61,383 nt of DNA from an uncultured Methylobacillus sp. GTDB taxonomy: Bacteria > Pseudomonadota > Gammaproteobacteria > Burkholderiales > Methylophilaceae. The translations under genes were made by a program, and so were the position numbers. The stretch is taken from contig CAIJXJ010000190.1 in the NCBI GenBank assembly GCA_903824575.1, positions 1 through 61,383 on the forward strand, written 5' to 3'. Under the pieces are notes generated by a model that made no database searches, had not been told where the DNA came from, and saw only the letters and a list, made by a program, of their open reading frames with translations. Below are positions 34,005 through 44,863 of this stretch, piece after piece (positions within the stretch are counted from its first letter, which is position 1; each line of letters starts with the position of its first letter).

Positions 34005-35395
34005 TGCGTCAGTTCCCGTGTCTTGGCGGCCACCTGGCCGATGGAGCCTGCGCCCATGACGATGACCACATCATCGTTTTGTGCCATGTTTTGAATGGTT
34101 TGTGGCAATTCCGCCGGGGTCTCGACGAACAGCGGTTCCACCAGCCCTGCCACACGTATGGCGCGCACCAGACTGCGGCCATCAGCCGCCACAATGGGCG
34201 CCTCTCCTGCCGAATACACCTCAGTCAGTACCACCACATCGGCGCCTGACAGCACGCGGACGAAATCCTCAAAGCAATCCCGGGTGCGGGTATAACGGTG
34301 CGGCTGGAATGCCAGCATCAGGCGCCGAGCCGGGAAGGCGGCGCGAGCAGCGTCAATCACCGCCTGAATTTCCACTGGATGATGGCCGTAGTCGTCAATC
34401 AGCGTGAACGTGCCACCGTTCTTCGCCCTTACCTCGCCGTAACGCTCGAAGCGGCGGCCGACCCCCTTGAATTCCGCCAGGGCGCGAGTGATGGAAGCGT
34501 CTGAAATGTTCAACTCGCTGGCCACAGCGATGGCCGCCAGTGCGTTTAGCACGTAATGTCGCCCCGGCAGATTGAGCGTGACGTCGAACTCGGTGGTGCG
34601 GCCATTGATGCGTTGCGCTGTGAAGTGCATGCGCCCGCCATCGGCACGTACATTGACGGCGCGTACCAAGGCATCTTCACTGAAGCCATAAGGCGTCACC
34701 GGTTTGGTGACGAAGGGCAGAATGGCGCGTACATTGGCGTCATCCACGCACAGCACGGCACGACCCCAGAACGGCAGGCATTGCAGGAATTTGATAAAGG
34801 CGCCCTTGAGCTGCTCAAAATCATGGCCATAGGTAGCCATGTGATCGTGGTCTATATTGGTCACCACCGAAATCACCGGCGACAGATGCAAGAACGAGGC
34901 ATCGGATTCGTCCGCCTCGGCCACGATGTATTCACCGCTGCCCAGTCGCGCATTGGTGCCGGCTGCCTCCAGACGTCCACCGATGACGAACGTCGGATCC
35001 ATGCCGGCGGTCGCCAGAATGCTGGCGATCAGGCTGGTGGTCGTGGTCTTGCCATGGGTGCCGGCTACGGCGATACCCTGACGGAAGCGCATCAACTCGG
35101 CCAGCATCAGGGCGCGTGGAATGATGGGAATCAAACGTCGCCGTGCCGCTGTGATTTCCGGGTTGCTCTCGTCCACGGCAGAGGACACCACCACCACATC
35201 GGCTACCCCCAGGTTTTCTGTTGCATGCCCCTGATGTACCACTGCGCCCAACGCTGCCAGGCGTCGAGTGACCGCAGTGTCTGCCAGATCTGAACCGCTG
35301 ACGGTGAAGTCCAGATTGATTAATACCTCGGCGATGCCGCTCATGCCTGAGCCACCGATACCGATGAAATGGATATGTTTGACTTTATGTTTCAT
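34001..35395 (-). CDS. murC: UDP-N-acetylmuramate--L-alanine ligase
   Basis: A 464-residue Mur ligase. The N-terminal [20 protein letters not shown] binds UDP, the P-loop is [20 protein letters not shown] (near residue 110), and the central domain shows [14 protein letters not shown] and [13 protein letters not shown]-like [14 protein letters not shown]. The C-terminal region has [18 protein letters not shown] and [11 protein letters not shown]. It adds L-alanine to UDP-MurNAc in the cytoplasm. It overlaps murG and murB by 4 bp each. Confidence 0.97.
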   Translation of the reverse strand: MKHKVKHIHFIGIGGSGMSGIAEVLINLDFTVSGSDLADTAVTRRLAALGAVVHQGHATENLGVADVVVVSSAVDESNPEITAARRRLIPIIPRALMLAELMRFRQGIAVAGTHGKTTTTSLIASILATAGMDPTFVIGGRLEAAGTNARLGSGEYIVAEADESDASFLHLSPVISVVTNIDHDHMATYGHDFEQLKGAFIKFLQCLPFWGRAVLCVDDANVRAILPFVTKPVTPYGFSEDALVRAVNVRADGGRMHFTAQRINGRTTEFDVTLNLPGRHYVLNALAAIAVASELNISDASITRALAEFKGVGRRFERYGEVRAKNGGTFTLIDDYGHHPVEIQAVIDAARAAFPARRLMLAFQPHRYTRTRDCFEDFVRVLSGADVVVLTEVYSAGEAPIVAADGRSLVRAIRVAGLVEPLFVETPAELPQTIQNMAQNDDVVIVMGAGSIGQVAAKTRELTQ

Positions 35396-36465
35396 GTTGC
35401 CAGCCCTCCACAGATACTGGCGACTGTGGCCGTCGCCTGGGGTTTGGCCAATGCTCTTGCCCGCAATGCCATCGTCAGCAGTGATTCCCGTGTCATGGCA
35501 GTGATCAGGTTTGCCAGCGATGTTGCTCGCAGATCCTTTTGATCGATCAGCACGGCCGCGCCGTTTTCCGACAGGTAGCGAGCGTTGTGGGTTTGGTGGT
35601 CATCCACCGCGTGGGGAAAAGGCACCAGCACGGAGGCGATTCCTGCTACGGCCAGTTCGGCGATGGTGAGCGCACCCGCACGGCAAATGACTACATCGGC
35701 CCAGCCATACATTGCCGCCATGTCGTTGATGAAGGCGCAAGTCTTGGCGGTGACGCCCGCTTGGTCGTAATTGGCTTGCAATTCGGCAATATGCTTTTCT
35801 CCGGCCTGATGCACCACCTCTGGACGCGTGCTCTCGGGCATTAACGCCAGTGCCTGCGGCACCATTTCGTTCAGGGCTTGTGCGCCCAGACTGCCGCCCA
35901 CAACCAGCAGACGTAGCGGACCGACATGTCCGGCATAACGTTCAATGGGGTCAGTCACGGCGGCAATTTCGGCGCGCACCGGGTTTCCTACCAGGGTCGC
36001 TTTGTTGCCAAAGGCGGAAGGGAAAGCCGCCAGTACGCGATTCGCGAACTTGGCCAATAAGCGGTTGGTGAGCCCGGCGATGGAATTCTGTTCGTGAATC
36101 ACCAAGGGCCGGCGGGTCATCCAGGCCATCAGGCCGCCAGGAAACGCGGCATAACCACCCATGCCCAGAACCACGTCGGGTCGGTGGCGATGCATCGCCA
36201 GCAGGCTCTGCCAGCAAGCCAGTAACACCTGAAATGGTGCCGTCACTTTACGTAGCAGTCCCTTGCCGCGTACTCCGCGCATCTGGATCATTGCCACTCG
36301 ATAAGGCTTGCCGGCAATCAATCTGTTTTCCATGCCACCTTCAGTCGCCAGCCAGACAATGTTCCAGCCTGATGCCTGCAGATGATCGGCAACTGCCATC
36401 GCCGGATAGACATGGCCGCCAGTGCCGCCTGCCATGATCATGAGGGTTGGCGAGTGAGCGGTCAT
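35392..36465 (-). CDS. murG: UDP-GlcNAc:lipid I N-acetylglucosaminyltransferase MurG
   Basis: A 357-residue GT28 glycosyltransferase. It shows [77 protein letters not shown] and [18 protein letters not shown]. It converts lipid I to lipid II at the inner face of the membrane. Its ATG overlaps an upstream TAA as TAATG. That TAA ends the duplicated ftsW tail described at 36463-36744 rather than ftsW itself. Confidence 0.97.
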   Translation of the reverse strand: MTAHSPTLMIMAGGTGGHVYPAMAVADHLQASGWNIVWLATEGGMENRLIAGKPYRVAMIQMRGVRGKGLLRKVTAPFQVLLACWQSLLAMHRHRPDVVLGMGGYAAFPGGLMAWMTRRPLVIHEQNSIAGLTNRLLAKFANRVLAAFPSAFGNKATLVGNPVRAEIAAVTDPIERYAGHVGPLRLLVVGGSLGAQALNEMVPQALALMPESTRPEVVHQAGEKHIAELQANYDQAGVTAKTCAFINDMAAMYGWADVVICRAGALTIAELAVAGIASVLVPFPHAVDDHQTHNARYLSENGAAVLIDQKDLRATSLANLITAMTRESLLTMALRARALAKPQATATVASICGGLAT

Positions 36466-36499
36466 TACACCGGTACCCCTTTAGCGAGCCGACGGTTTT
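36463..36499 (-). repeat. 37-bp direct repeat: duplicated ftsW 3' end, murG-proximal copy
   Basis: These 37 bp are identical to 36708-36744, 245 bp away. On the minus strand they encode [10 protein letters not shown] and a TAATG stop-start junction. This copy leads into murG. Confidence 0.9.
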
Positions 36500-36710
36500 G
36501 GTTACGGCCGCTATGCTTAACTTGCTGACGCAAGTTAGCCTGCGCCGAAACCGTCGCTTGGAGTCTCGGCGTCATACTGACATTCCTTTCGCCAACCTTG
36601 GAGTTTTGGCTCCGGTCGCCGCTTCGCAGCTTAACTTGCTGACGCAAGTTAGCCTGCGCCGAAACCGTCGGCCCTTCAGTCCTATTTGCTTGATAGATAA
36701 AGGGTGCCAT
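36465..36710 (-). CDS. Small ORF created by the insertion between ftsW and murG
   Basis: An 81-codon open frame begins at an ATG overlapping the ftsW stop (TAATG) and ends [10 protein letters not shown], the same residues as FtsW, at a TAA overlapping the murG ATG. The body contains two copies of TVSAQANLRQQVK, encoded by 42-bp direct repeats, and is Gln/Asn/Arg-rich with no recognisable domain. It may simply keep ribosomes moving from ftsW to murG. Whether a stable protein is made is unknown. Confidence 0.4.
   Translation of the reverse strand: MAPFIYQANRTEGPTVSAQANLRQQVKLRSGDRSQNSKVGERNVSMTPRLQATVSAQANLRQQVKHSGRNQNRRLAKGVPV
36515..36556 (-). repeat. 42-bp direct repeat with hairpin, copy 1
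   Basis: Identical over 42 bp to 36629-36670, offset 114 bp. It contains the perfect hairpin TAACTTGC-TGAC-GCAAGTTA. Confidence 0.85.
36629..36670 (-). repeat. 42-bp direct repeat with hairpin, copy 2
   Basis: The second copy of the element at 36515-36556. Here the stem extends imperfectly outward as CGCAG/CTGCG. Confidence 0.85.
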
Positions 36711-36744
36711 TACACCGGTACCCCTTTAGCGAGCCGACGGTTTT
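36708..36744 (-). repeat. 37-bp direct repeat: authentic ftsW 3' end copy
   Basis: This copy is continuous with the ftsW reading frame and includes its stop codon. It is identical to 36463-36499. Confidence 0.9.
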
Positions 36745-37870
36745 CCCAATCGATTCTTAGTAATAGGGCGAGGGCGATGCAATTGGCGACGATGCCGCTG
36801 CCGCCGAAGGACAGCAGGGGGAGAGTCAGTCCCTTGGTCGGCAGCAAGCCTACGTTCACACCCATGTTGATGATGGCTTGTACACCGATCCAGATGCCGA
36901 TGCCCTGCGCCAGCAGGGCGGAAAAATGATGTTCGTAGGAAACGGCTTCCTTGCCAATGCCGAAGGCGCGCAACACGATCCAGGCAAACATCAGCATTAC
37001 TGCGGCTACCCCGACGAAGCCCAATTCTTCAGCAATTACCGCCATCAAGAAGTCGGTATGCGCTTCCGGCAGGTACAGCAACTTTTCCACGCTGGCGCCG
37101 AGGCCCACACCGAACCATTCGCCACGACCGAAAGCGATCAGCGCATGTGATAGTTGATAACCTTTGCCGAACGGGTCCGCCCAGGGATCCCAGAACCCGG
37201 TAATGCGTTGCAAGCGATAAGGGGAACTCCAGATCAGGCCGATTACCCCGACCACCAGCAGACCCAGCAGACCGGCAAAGATGCGGCCATTGATCCCACC
37301 CAGCCACAGGATGGATACCGAGATGGCTGCGATTACGGCGAAGGCGCCAAAATCCGGTTCGCGCAATAACAGACCACCAACCACCAGCATCACTGCCAGC
37401 ATTGGCATGAAACCCTTGGTGAGGCTGGCGAGGAAGGCGGCCTTGCGCACCGTATAGTCGGCCACATAGATGGTGGCAAACAGTTTCATGAATTCGGACG
37501 GTTGTATGGTGGCAATGCCCATGGGTATCCAGCGCCGGCTGCCGTTTACTTCGCGCCCGAGGCCGGGAATCAGAACGATCACCAGCAGTCCCAGGCATCC
37601 GATAAACAGATAGGGCGCAAAACGCTGCCAGGTACGCGTGGGGATTTGAAATGCCAGCAGGGCTCCCAGTATGGCCACGACCAGATAGATGGCATGGCGA
37701 ATCAGGAAGTAGGCAGATTGATGCCCTGTCAGTTTGTCCGCCTCGGCCAGTGCGATCGAAGCCGAATAGACCATGACCAGTCCGAAGCCCAGCAATAGCA
37801 GCACTACCCATAGCAAGGCCTGGTCGTAACTGGGTGCATTGATCCTTTCGCGGTTGCTGAGCAAGTACAT
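36710..37870 (-). CDS. ftsW: Lipid II polymerase / division protein FtsW
   Basis: A 386-residue SEDS-family protein with about ten membrane segments. Landmarks are [80 protein letters not shown] and [20 protein letters not shown]. It polymerises glycan strands with FtsI at the septum. The start overlaps the murD stop by one base. Its C-terminal coding end is duplicated 245 bp downstream. Confidence 0.96.
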   Translation of the reverse strand: MYLLSNRERINAPSYDQALLWVVLLLLGFGLVMVYSASIALAEADKLTGHQSAYFLIRHAIYLVVAILGALLAFQIPTRTWQRFAPYLFIGCLGLLVIVLIPGLGREVNGSRRWIPMGIATIQPSEFMKLFATIYVADYTVRKAAFLASLTKGFMPMLAVMLVVGGLLLREPDFGAFAVIAAISVSILWLGGINGRIFAGLLGLLVVGVIGLIWSSPYRLQRITGFWDPWADPFGKGYQLSHALIAFGRGEWFGVGLGASVEKLLYLPEAHTDFLMAVIAEELGFVGVAAVMLMFAWIVLRAFGIGKEAVSYEHHFSALLAQGIGIWIGVQAIINMGVNVGLLPTKGLTLPLLSFGGSGIVANCIALALLLRIDWENRRLAKGVPV

Positions 37871-39228
37871 CAGGCAGTAACCTCTAATGCATTAACCGCA
37901 GCGGTAAACACCTCGGCTCTTTGCACGTAATTCTTGAACATGTCAAAACTGGCGCAGGCAGGCGACAGCAGAACGGCATCACCCGGCTGTGCGGCCTGGT
38001 ACGCCAATTGCACGGCCTGCTCCATCGTGACGGCATCAATCAGCGGGATATTGGCCTCCGTCAGCGCGGCACGAAGCATCCCCGCATCACGCCCGATCAA
38101 TACCACAGCGCGCGCGTTATGCCTGACAGGTTCGCGTAGCGGTAAGAAATCCTGTCCCTTGGCGTCTCCACCTGCAATCAGCACCACCTTGCAGGGCATG
38201 CCCGCCAAGGCTGCGCAGGTCGCGCCAACGTTGGTGCCCTTGGAGTCGTCATAGAAGGAAACGCTGTTTATTTGCGCCACCCTTTGCACGCGATGCGGCA
38301 AGCCCTTGAATTCTCGTAGAGCTTTCAATAATGGGGCATGGTCAAGGCCGATGGCATCGCATAGTGCCAGCGCCGCCAGGGCGTTGGCGGCATTGTGCAA
38401 GCCAGGAATGCAGAGCTCGCTCAAGTCCAGCAATGCGGTCGACCCTTGCGCCAGCCAGACCCGGCCGTCGCGATGCAGCAGGCCGAAGTCGTTCTGGGTT
38501 GGTGGCTGGTCGGTGCCAAACGTGTGCTCGTGACGATTCGGTCGCGTCATGGCAAAGCTGAAATGGTCTTCACGATTGAGAATTTGAATGCCATGACCCT
38601 TGAAAATGCGCGACTTGGTCTCCGCATAGTCGGTCATGCCGACATAACGATCCATGTGGTCCTCGGTCACGTTGAGTACGGTGGCGGCATCGGCATTCAG
38701 ACTGATGGTTGATTCGAGCTGAAAACTGGAGAGTTCAAGCACGTAAACATCCGGCGCAGGTAAAGCCAGTGCATCCAGCACTGGCAGGCCAATGTTGCCG
38801 GCCACAATGGTGTTAAATCCCGCCGCCCGGCACATGTCGCCAACCAGTGTCGTTACAGTGCTCTTGCCATTGGATCCGGTAATGGCGATGACCTTGGCCT
38901 GCCCTGGCTTGTATTGAGCAAATAATTCGACGTCACCTACGAGCGGAATGCCTTGTTCCACCGCCGCCTGAATGGCTGGCAGATTGAGTGCCACGCCGGG
39001 ACTGGCAACGATGATCTCGGCCTGTGCCAGGGTTTCAGTTTTGAATGGCCCGAGATGAAGCGCAATTTCAGGGAATTCGGCTTGTACTGTCGCCATTCCT
39101 GGCGGGGCTGACCGCGTATCGGCAGCGGACAGCAGTGCACCCTGGCCCGTCAGCCAGCGCAATGCCGAAACACCGGTGTCCCCCAGTCCCAGCACCAGCA
39201 CCCGTTTGTCGTTCAGTTCAAGTTTCAT
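37870..39228 (-). CDS. murD: UDP-N-acetylmuramoyl-L-alanine--D-glutamate ligase
   Basis: A 452-residue Mur ligase. It begins [19 protein letters not shown]; the P-loop is [20 protein letters not shown], and later motifs are [39 protein letters not shown] and [15 protein letters not shown]. It adds D-glutamate to UDP-MurNAc-L-Ala. It overlaps mraY by 4 bp upstream and ftsW by 1 bp downstream. Confidence 0.96.
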   Translation of the reverse strand: MKLELNDKRVLVLGLGDTGVSALRWLTGQGALLSAADTRSAPPGMATVQAEFPEIALHLGPFKTETLAQAEIIVASPGVALNLPAIQAAVEQGIPLVGDVELFAQYKPGQAKVIAITGSNGKSTVTTLVGDMCRAAGFNTIVAGNIGLPVLDALALPAPDVYVLELSSFQLESTISLNADAATVLNVTEDHMDRYVGMTDYAETKSRIFKGHGIQILNREDHFSFAMTRPNRHEHTFGTDQPPTQNDFGLLHRDGRVWLAQGSTALLDLSELCIPGLHNAANALAALALCDAIGLDHAPLLKALREFKGLPHRVQRVAQINSVSFYDDSKGTNVGATCAALAGMPCKVVLIAGGDAKGQDFLPLREPVRHNARAVVLIGRDAGMLRAALTEANIPLIDAVTMEQAVQLAYQAAQPGDAVLLSPACASFDMFKNYVQRAEVFTAAVNALEVTA

Positions 39229-40328
39229 CTCAGCTTCAATGTCGACAAACCAAATAGCACCAGCATCATGGTGATGATCCAGAAACGCACCACTACCTGC
39301 GTTTCCTTCCAGCCCTTCTGTTCATAATGGTGGTGCAACGGCGCCATCAGGAAAATGCGCCGTCCCGCACCAAACTTCCATTTGGTATAGCGGAAATACC
39401 CTACCTGCACGGCGACCGATAGTGTTTCCATGACAAACACGCCACCCATGATGAACAGTACGATTTCCTGACGCACGATCACCGCGACGACCCCCAGTGC
39501 GGCACCCAGTGCCAGCGCGCCAACATCTCCCATGAATACCTCGGCGGGATAGGCGTTGAACCATAGAAAGCCCAAACCGGCACCAGACATCGCGGCGCAG
39601 AATACAGTCAGTTCGCCGGCACCGGGAACATAAGGAATACCCAGATATTTTGAAAAATATAGGTGACCGGCTACATAGGCAAAGATCGCCAAGGCACCGC
39701 TCACCAGTACGGTGGGCATGATGGCCAAGCCATCCAGGCCATCGGTGAGATTGACTGCATTGCTGCTGCCGACGATGACCAGATACGCGAGCGTGATGAA
39801 GCCGACTGCACTGAGTGGCAGTACGACAAGTTTCAGGAAGGGAAAGATCAGGGTCGTTTCCGCTGGCAGGGTGGCGGTGGTGTATAGATAGACCGCCACG
39901 CTGGCGCCGATCAACGATTGCCAGAAATATTTTTCCCGTGCCGACAGCCCCTTGGGATTGCGGTGCACCACCTTTTGCCAATCATCTACCCAGCCCACGA
40001 TACCAAACCCCATCGTCGTGATCAGTACCACCCAGACAAAGCGGTTGGTGAGATCTGCCCATAACAAGGTGGAGATCGCAATGGCTACCAGAATCAGTGC
40101 GCCGCCCATGGTTGGCGTGCCGGCCTTGATCAGGTGTGTCTGTGGGCCATCGTCGCGCACCGACTGCCCGACCTTGTATTGGGTCAGTTTTCGGATCATG
40201 AGCGGGCCGATCATGAAGGAAATGATCAGTGCGGTCAGTGTCGCCAATACCGCGCGCAGCGTGATGTAGTTGAATACGCTAAAGGCCCGGATGTCGTGCG
40301 CCAACCAGCGTGCCAATTCAAGCAACAT
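39225..40328 (-). CDS. mraY: Phospho-N-acetylmuramoyl-pentapeptide-transferase
   Basis: A 367-residue membrane enzyme with about ten segments. Motifs are [40 protein letters not shown] (catalytic Asp pair), [37 protein letters not shown] and [20 protein letters not shown]. It transfers phospho-MurNAc-pentapeptide to undecaprenyl phosphate, making lipid I. Its start overlaps murF by 11 bp. Confidence 0.97.
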   Translation of the reverse strand: MLLELARWLAHDIRAFSVFNYITLRAVLATLTALIISFMIGPLMIRKLTQYKVGQSVRDDGPQTHLIKAGTPTMGGALILVAIAISTLLWADLTNRFVWVVLITTMGFGIVGWVDDWQKVVHRNPKGLSAREKYFWQSLIGASVAVYLYTTATLPAETTLIFPFLKLVVLPLSAVGFITLAYLVIVGSSNAVNLTDGLDGLAIMPTVLVSGALAIFAYVAGHLYFSKYLGIPYVPGAGELTVFCAAMSGAGLGFLWFNAYPAEVFMGDVGALALGAALGVVAVIVRQEIVLFIMGGVFVMETLSVAVQVGYFRYTKWKFGAGRRIFLMAPLHHHYEQKGWKETQVVVRFWIITMMLVLFGLSTLKLR

Positions 40329-41679
40329 GTCGGATCTCCTCAGGGATTGATACCGTTAGAATATTGACTACGCGTTCCATGTGCATGAAGCGTGAACCTT
40401 TGACCAAGACCGTGCTGGCGCCATCCAGAAGCGGCAGCAGGGTTGCCATTAATGTGTCAATCGATTCAAAATGCTGACCGCCGTAGCCTTGGCTCATGTC
40501 GCCGAGCGTCAGCAGGCCATCGAGTGTTGCCTGTTGCGCATAGCGGCCGATCTCGCCATGCATTTTTTCCGCGTCCTGACCTAGTTCGCCCATGTCTCCC
40601 AGTACCAGGATGCGTTTTCCCGGGCAAGCGGCCAATACATCGATGGCGGCGCGCATTGAGGCCGGGTTGGCGTTGTAGCTGTCGTCAATGACGCTGCAGC
40701 CTTGGACCCCGGTCTTGCGCTGCAAGCGGCCACTGGTATTGGAGAAGCTTTGCAGCCCGCTCACTACGTCATGCAGTTGAGCTCCCATGGCCAGGGCAGC
40801 GGTAGCGGCTGCCAGCGCATTTTTCACATTGTGCAAGCCGGGAACTGGCAAGTTGATGAGGGTTTCGCCCTGTGGCGTTCGCAGCTTGATCTCGCTGCCG
40901 GTCGCGTCAAGGCGATAATTGGCGCTGATATCTGCCGGGTTCTCCAGGCCAAAACTCAGGATCCGATGCGGTGCCGCCAGTTCTCGCCACAGCGCGGCAA
41001 ATGGGTCATCGGCATTGATGATGGCGGTACCACCCGCAGCCAGGCCCTGAAAAATTTCGCCCTTGGCGTGCGCCACGTTTTGCAGGCTGCCGAGGCCTTC
41101 CAGGTGTGCCGGTTGGGCATTGTTGATCAGTGCGAGCTTAGGTTTTGCGAGGCGGGCGAGATGACCGATTTCCCCTGCGTGGTTCATGCCCATTTCTATC
41201 ACGGCACAGCGGTGGCCAGTGTTCAACTTTAAGAGTGTCAGTGGCAGGCCGATGTCGTTGTTGAGATTGCCTTCTGTCGCCAGCACGGCGTCAACGCTGC
41301 CTGCTGCCGCACGCAGGATAGACGCCAGCATTTCTTTGACCGTGGTCTTGCCGTTGCTACCTGTCACGGCCGCCAGCGGCAGATCGAACTTGCTGCGCCA
41401 GTGGGCAGCCAGTTCGCCCAATGCAATGCGCGTATTTGGTACAAAAAGGACTGAGGACTGAGGACTGAGTGCAGACGGCTGATCCACAATTGCCGCTACT
41501 GCGCCACGTCCGAGACAATCTGCCACATAGTCATGCCCGTCAAAATTTTCGCCGCGCAGCGCGACGAACAGGTCGCCCGGTTTTACGCTCCGACTGTCAG
41601 TGCAAACGGCGCCAAATGTTACGTCAGGGCCGGTCATTTGCCCGTTTGTCGCTATTGCAGCTTCGGAAAGTAGCATCAT
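40318..41679 (-). CDS. murF: UDP-MurNAc-tripeptide--D-Ala-D-Ala ligase MurF
   Basis: The start is the ATG at 41679, because it makes the ATGA overlap with murE used throughout the cluster and has GGGAG 7 nt upstream; an ATG at 41685 lies too close to it. The 453-residue Mur ligase shows [38 protein letters not shown] and [20 protein letters not shown]. It adds D-Ala-D-Ala to the UDP-tripeptide. A 7-bp unit (AGGACTG on the plus strand) is repeated three times at 41447-41467, encoding SPQSSVL in the N-terminal domain. Confidence 0.95.
   Translation of the reverse strand: MMLLSEAAIATNGQMTGPDVTFGAVCTDSRSVKPGDLFVALRGENFDGHDYVADCLGRGAVAAIVDQPSALSPQSSVLFVPNTRIALGELAAHWRSKFDLPLAAVTGSNGKTTVKEMLASILRAAAGSVDAVLATEGNLNNDIGLPLTLLKLNTGHRCAVIEMGMNHAGEIGHLARLAKPKLALINNAQPAHLEGLGSLQNVAHAKGEIFQGLAAGGTAIINADDPFAALWRELAAPHRILSFGLENPADISANYRLDATGSEIKLRTPQGETLINLPVPGLHNVKNALAAATAALAMGAQLHDVVSGLQSFSNTSGRLQRKTGVQGCSVIDDSYNANPASMRAAIDVLAACPGKRILVLGDMGELGQDAEKMHGEIGRYAQQATLDGLLTLGDMSQGYGGQHFESIDTLMATLLPLLDGASTVLVKGSRFMHMERVVNILTVSIPEEIRHVA
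41447..41467. repeat. Heptanucleotide tandem repeat (AGGACTG x3) inside murF
   Basis: Three perfect 7-bp units lie in the MurF coding sequence. Gain or loss of one unit would shift the frame of an essential gene. Confidence 0.7.
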
Positions 41680-43109
41680 GCCCATGCTCCCAAGGCGCGC
41701 TGTGCCACGTCGAGATCCGAGAACGGTAACTTCACGCCGTCGATTTCCTGGTAAGTCTCATGTCCCTTGCCTGCCAGCAACACCACGTCTCCTGTTTTAG
41801 CCTGTGCGATGGCTTGAGCAATGGCGGCGGCCCGATCTGCTTCGATATGATAGTTTCCATTCATGCCGTCAACGATGGCGGCGATGATGGTGCTTGGGTT
41901 CTCATGGCGTGGATTGTCTGAGGTGACTACTACCGTATCCGCCAGTCGAGAGGCGACATCCCCCATCAGCGGGCGTTTGCCCTGGTCTCGATTGCCGCCG
42001 CAGCCGAATACGCAAATCAGCCGCCCGCCGGTCTGTTCGCGTAAAGCCGTAAGCACCTTTTCCAGTGCGTCCGGGGTATGGGCATAATCGACCACCACCA
42101 ATGGGTGCTTGCCACCGCCCAGCCGCTGCATGCGACCGGCGACCGGAGCGAGATTCCCCAACACCGTGACTGCAGCTGTCAGCCTTGCGCCTGACGCCAG
42201 TAGCGTCGCCAGCACCGCCAGCAGGTTGCTGGCATTGAACCGTCCCAGCAGATTGGAGTGCAGCTCGGCGTGCCCATCCGGGGTCTCCACGTTCATGCTG
42301 AGTCCGTCATTAGTCAGCACCAGATCGCTTGCTCTCACATCCCCGGCCTGCAATCCGTAAGTAAGCACTCGCGTATCGCAATTGACTAGTTCCGCTGCCA
42401 TGCTGATGCCAAATTCTTCATCTGCATTGAGCACGGCGCAACCCAGTCCCGGCTGGCGAAACAGCAGTTTCTTGGCATTTCCATAAGCGCCCATGTCGCC
42501 GTGATAATCCAGATGGTCGCGTGACAGGTTGGTGAACATCGCGACATCGAACTGCACGCCATTGACGCGTCCTTGCGCCAGGCCGTGGGATGAAACTTCC
42601 ATTGCCACGGCAGTTGCGTCCTGTTGAAGATATTCTGCCAGCATGCCCTGTAACAGGATGGGGTTTGGTGTGGTATTGCTGGTGCCAACCAGTTTGCCCG
42701 GAAAGCCATTGCCCAGCGTGCCGACCACTGCCGTTTTTCGTCCCAGCATCGTTAGTGCCTGGCTTAGCCAGTGGCAGCAGGAAGTCTTGCCATTGGTACC
42801 GGTGACGCCGATCATCCACAGGTGTTGCGACGGGTGCTGGTAAAACTCGCTCGCAATCACACCTGCTTGTTGGTGTAAACCTTGCACGGCGAGGTTTGGC
42901 GTGTGCCAATCGCCATGCCACTCAAAATTTTCACGTTCCCACAATACTGCCGCCGCACCTTGAGCCAGCGCCTGTGGAATAAAATCCCGGCCATCCCGGT
43001 GTTCTCCTGGGCAGGCCAGAAACAGGCTGCCGGGTCCGACACTGCGACTGTCGTCCGTCATGATGCGCGGCAGGATGCCTTGTAAGCGCAATTGCTGAAG
43101 GGCGCTCAT
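41676..43109 (-). CDS. murE: UDP-MurNAc-L-Ala-D-Glu--meso-diaminopimelate ligase
   Basis: A 477-residue Mur ligase. The P-loop is GVTGTNGKTSCCHWLSQALT, followed by MEVSSHGLAQGRVNGVQFDV and FTNLSRDHLDYHGDMGAYG. The DNPR motif in VVTSDNPRHENPSTI marks specificity for meso-diaminopimelate rather than lysine, so the peptidoglycan is of the usual Gram-negative type. It overlaps ftsI and murF by 4 bp each. Confidence 0.97.
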   Translation of the reverse strand: MSALQQLRLQGILPRIMTDDSRSVGPGSLFLACPGEHRDGRDFIPQALAQGAAAVLWERENFEWHGDWHTPNLAVQGLHQQAGVIASEFYQHPSQHLWMIGVTGTNGKTSCCHWLSQALTMLGRKTAVVGTLGNGFPGKLVGTSNTTPNPILLQGMLAEYLQQDATAVAMEVSSHGLAQGRVNGVQFDVAMFTNLSRDHLDYHGDMGAYGNAKKLLFRQPGLGCAVLNADEEFGISMAAELVNCDTRVLTYGLQAGDVRASDLVLTNDGLSMNVETPDGHAELHSNLLGRFNASNLLAVLATLLASGARLTAAVTVLGNLAPVAGRMQRLGGGKHPLVVVDYAHTPDALEKVLTALREQTGGRLICVFGCGGNRDQGKRPLMGDVASRLADTVVVTSDNPRHENPSTIIAAIVDGMNGNYHIEADRAAAIAQAIAQAKTGDVVLLAGKGHETYQEIDGVKLPFSDLDVAQRALGAWA

Positions 43110-44863
43110 ACTGTTTCAGCCACTTCTGGCGCGTTGGCCGGCGGCAGCACAACATTGTTGGTCGGGGCATCCTGTGGCACTGCCAGCAGGCGCAAGCTGG
43201 CCTCCATGACACGGCTGAATACCGGCGCCGCCACCGCACCACCGTAATACTTGCCGGCGCTGGGCTCGTCGACCATGACGGCGATGATCAGGCGCGGATT
43301 GGAAGCCGGCGCCATCCCAACGAATGAGGCAATGAATTTATTGTTGGCATACACGCCGTTTTCAACCTTTTGCGCCGTACCGGTCTTTCCCGCCACACGG
43401 TAGCCAGCCACCTGCGCCTTGGGTGCCGTTCCCCCCGGTTGCACGACTAGTTCCAGCATCTCTCGTAACTGGCGCGCGGTTTGTGCTGACAGCACTTGCT
43501 GTCCTATCGGTGGTTCATTGAGTTTCACCAGGGAAATAGGCTTCAACTCCCCATCGTTGGCAAACACGGTGTACGCCCGCGCCAGTTGCAACAAGGTGAC
43601 CGTAATGCCTTGGCCAAAGCACATGGTCGCCTGGTCGATAGGTACCCAGCTTTTCCACGGACGCAAGCGCCCGTTTACCTCGCCAGGAAAGCCGGAATGT
43701 GCGGCTGAACCGAATCCCACCTGGTTATACATGCTCCACAAAGCCTGCGGTTTTAACGTCATGCCCATCTTGGCAGTACCAATGTTGGATGACTTCTGCA
43801 GGATTTGTGAAACGCTCATTACCCCTTTGGCATGAACGTCGTGAATAGTGCTTTTACCGATAACGAAAGAGCCTTGGCCGACGTCTATCATGCTGTTTGG
43901 GGTGAAGTTGCCGGTCTCGAACGCCGCCGAAATGGTGAACGGTTTCATGGTGGAACCCGGCTCAAAGGTATCCGTGATGGCCCGATTGCGAGAGCGTCCG
44001 GCGATATTGACCGGATTATTCGGGTTATAGGTTGGTTGGTTGACCATCGCCAGTACTTCCCCGGTCCTGGCGTCCAGTACCACGATCGCTCCAGCCTTGG
44101 CCTTGTTTTCCTCGACGGCTCGGGTCAATTCGCGGTAGGCCAGATACTGGATCTTGCGATCAATCGAAAGCTTTAGGTCATGGCCATCCTGCGGCACTTT
44201 GACCGCCTCCAGATCCTCCACGATGTGGCCTTGCCTATCCTTGATCACGCGGCGACTGCCGGGCTTGCCGGAGAGCCAGTCCTGATAGACCAGTTCCAGT
44301 CCTTCCTGGCCGTTATCTTCGACCCCGGTAAAGCCCACCACATGCGCCATTACCTCTCCGGCCGGATAATAACGGCGGTATTCGCGCTGGATGAAAATCC
44401 CTGGAATGGCCAGCTGCATAACCTGCGCCGCCTGCTCCGGCGGCATGCGGCGTTTCAGATAGACGAATTCACGTTCGCTGTTGGTAAATTTCTTGTTCAA
44501 CTCTGAGGGTTTCAAGTTGAGCAACCCTGCCAGACGCTTGATCTGCGCGGTATTGATGGTAACGTCCGGCGGGCTTGCCCAGATCGATTCCACTGGAGTG
44601 CTGATTGCCAGCGGCTCTCCAAAGCGATCCGTCACCATGCCGCGATGCGCAGACAGCGTCAGTACGCGGCTGTAGCGCGCATCCCCTTTTTGCTGCAGAA
44701 AATCGGTATGCATGCCTTGCAAATAGACGGCTCGCCCCATCAGTACGCCAAAGCCCAGCAGCACTGTTACCAGTAGCAGGCGACGGCGCCAGGCCGGCAA
44801 CTTCAGGACCATGGGCTTGACCCTGGCGCCTGTTGTCGTCGCAAAAGAACGTGCTTCCCTCAT
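43106..44863 (-). CDS. ftsI: Septal peptidoglycan transpeptidase FtsI (PBP3)
   Basis: The start at 44863 makes an ATGA overlap with the ftsL stop; a longer frame to 44983 runs back through ftsL and has no membrane-protein character. The 585-residue class B PBP has one N-terminal membrane segment (RRRLLLVTVLLGFGVLMGRA), a dimerisation domain, and a transpeptidase domain with SXXK in FEPGSTMKPFTI, SSN in QKSSNIGTAKMG and KTGTAQ in GYRVAGKTGTAQKV. It cross-links septal peptidoglycan as the partner of FtsW. Confidence 0.95.
   Translation of the reverse strand: MREARSFATTTGARVKPMVLKLPAWRRRLLLVTVLLGFGVLMGRAVYLQGMHTDFLQQKGDARYSRVLTLSAHRGMVTDRFGEPLAISTPVESIWASPPDVTINTAQIKRLAGLLNLKPSELNKKFTNSEREFVYLKRRMPPEQAAQVMQLAIPGIFIQREYRRYYPAGEVMAHVVGFTGVEDNGQEGLELVYQDWLSGKPGSRRVIKDRQGHIVEDLEAVKVPQDGHDLKLSIDRKIQYLAYRELTRAVEENKAKAGAIVVLDARTGEVLAMVNQPTYNPNNPVNIAGRSRNRAITDTFEPGSTMKPFTISAAFETGNFTPNSMIDVGQGSFVIGKSTIHDVHAKGVMSVSQILQKSSNIGTAKMGMTLKPQALWSMYNQVGFGSAAHSGFPGEVNGRLRPWKSWVPIDQATMCFGQGITVTLLQLARAYTVFANDGELKPISLVKLNEPPIGQQVLSAQTARQLREMLELVVQPGGTAPKAQVAGYRVAGKTGTAQKVENGVYANNKFIASFVGMAPASNPRLIIAVMVDEPSAGKYYGGAVAAPVFSRVMEASLRLLAVPQDAPTNNVVLPPANAPEVAETV

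Noticed and set aside
39322-39981. Second minus-strand frame inside mraY (219 codons)
   Set aside because: It is an out-of-frame shadow of MraY with no ribosome site or recognisable domain.
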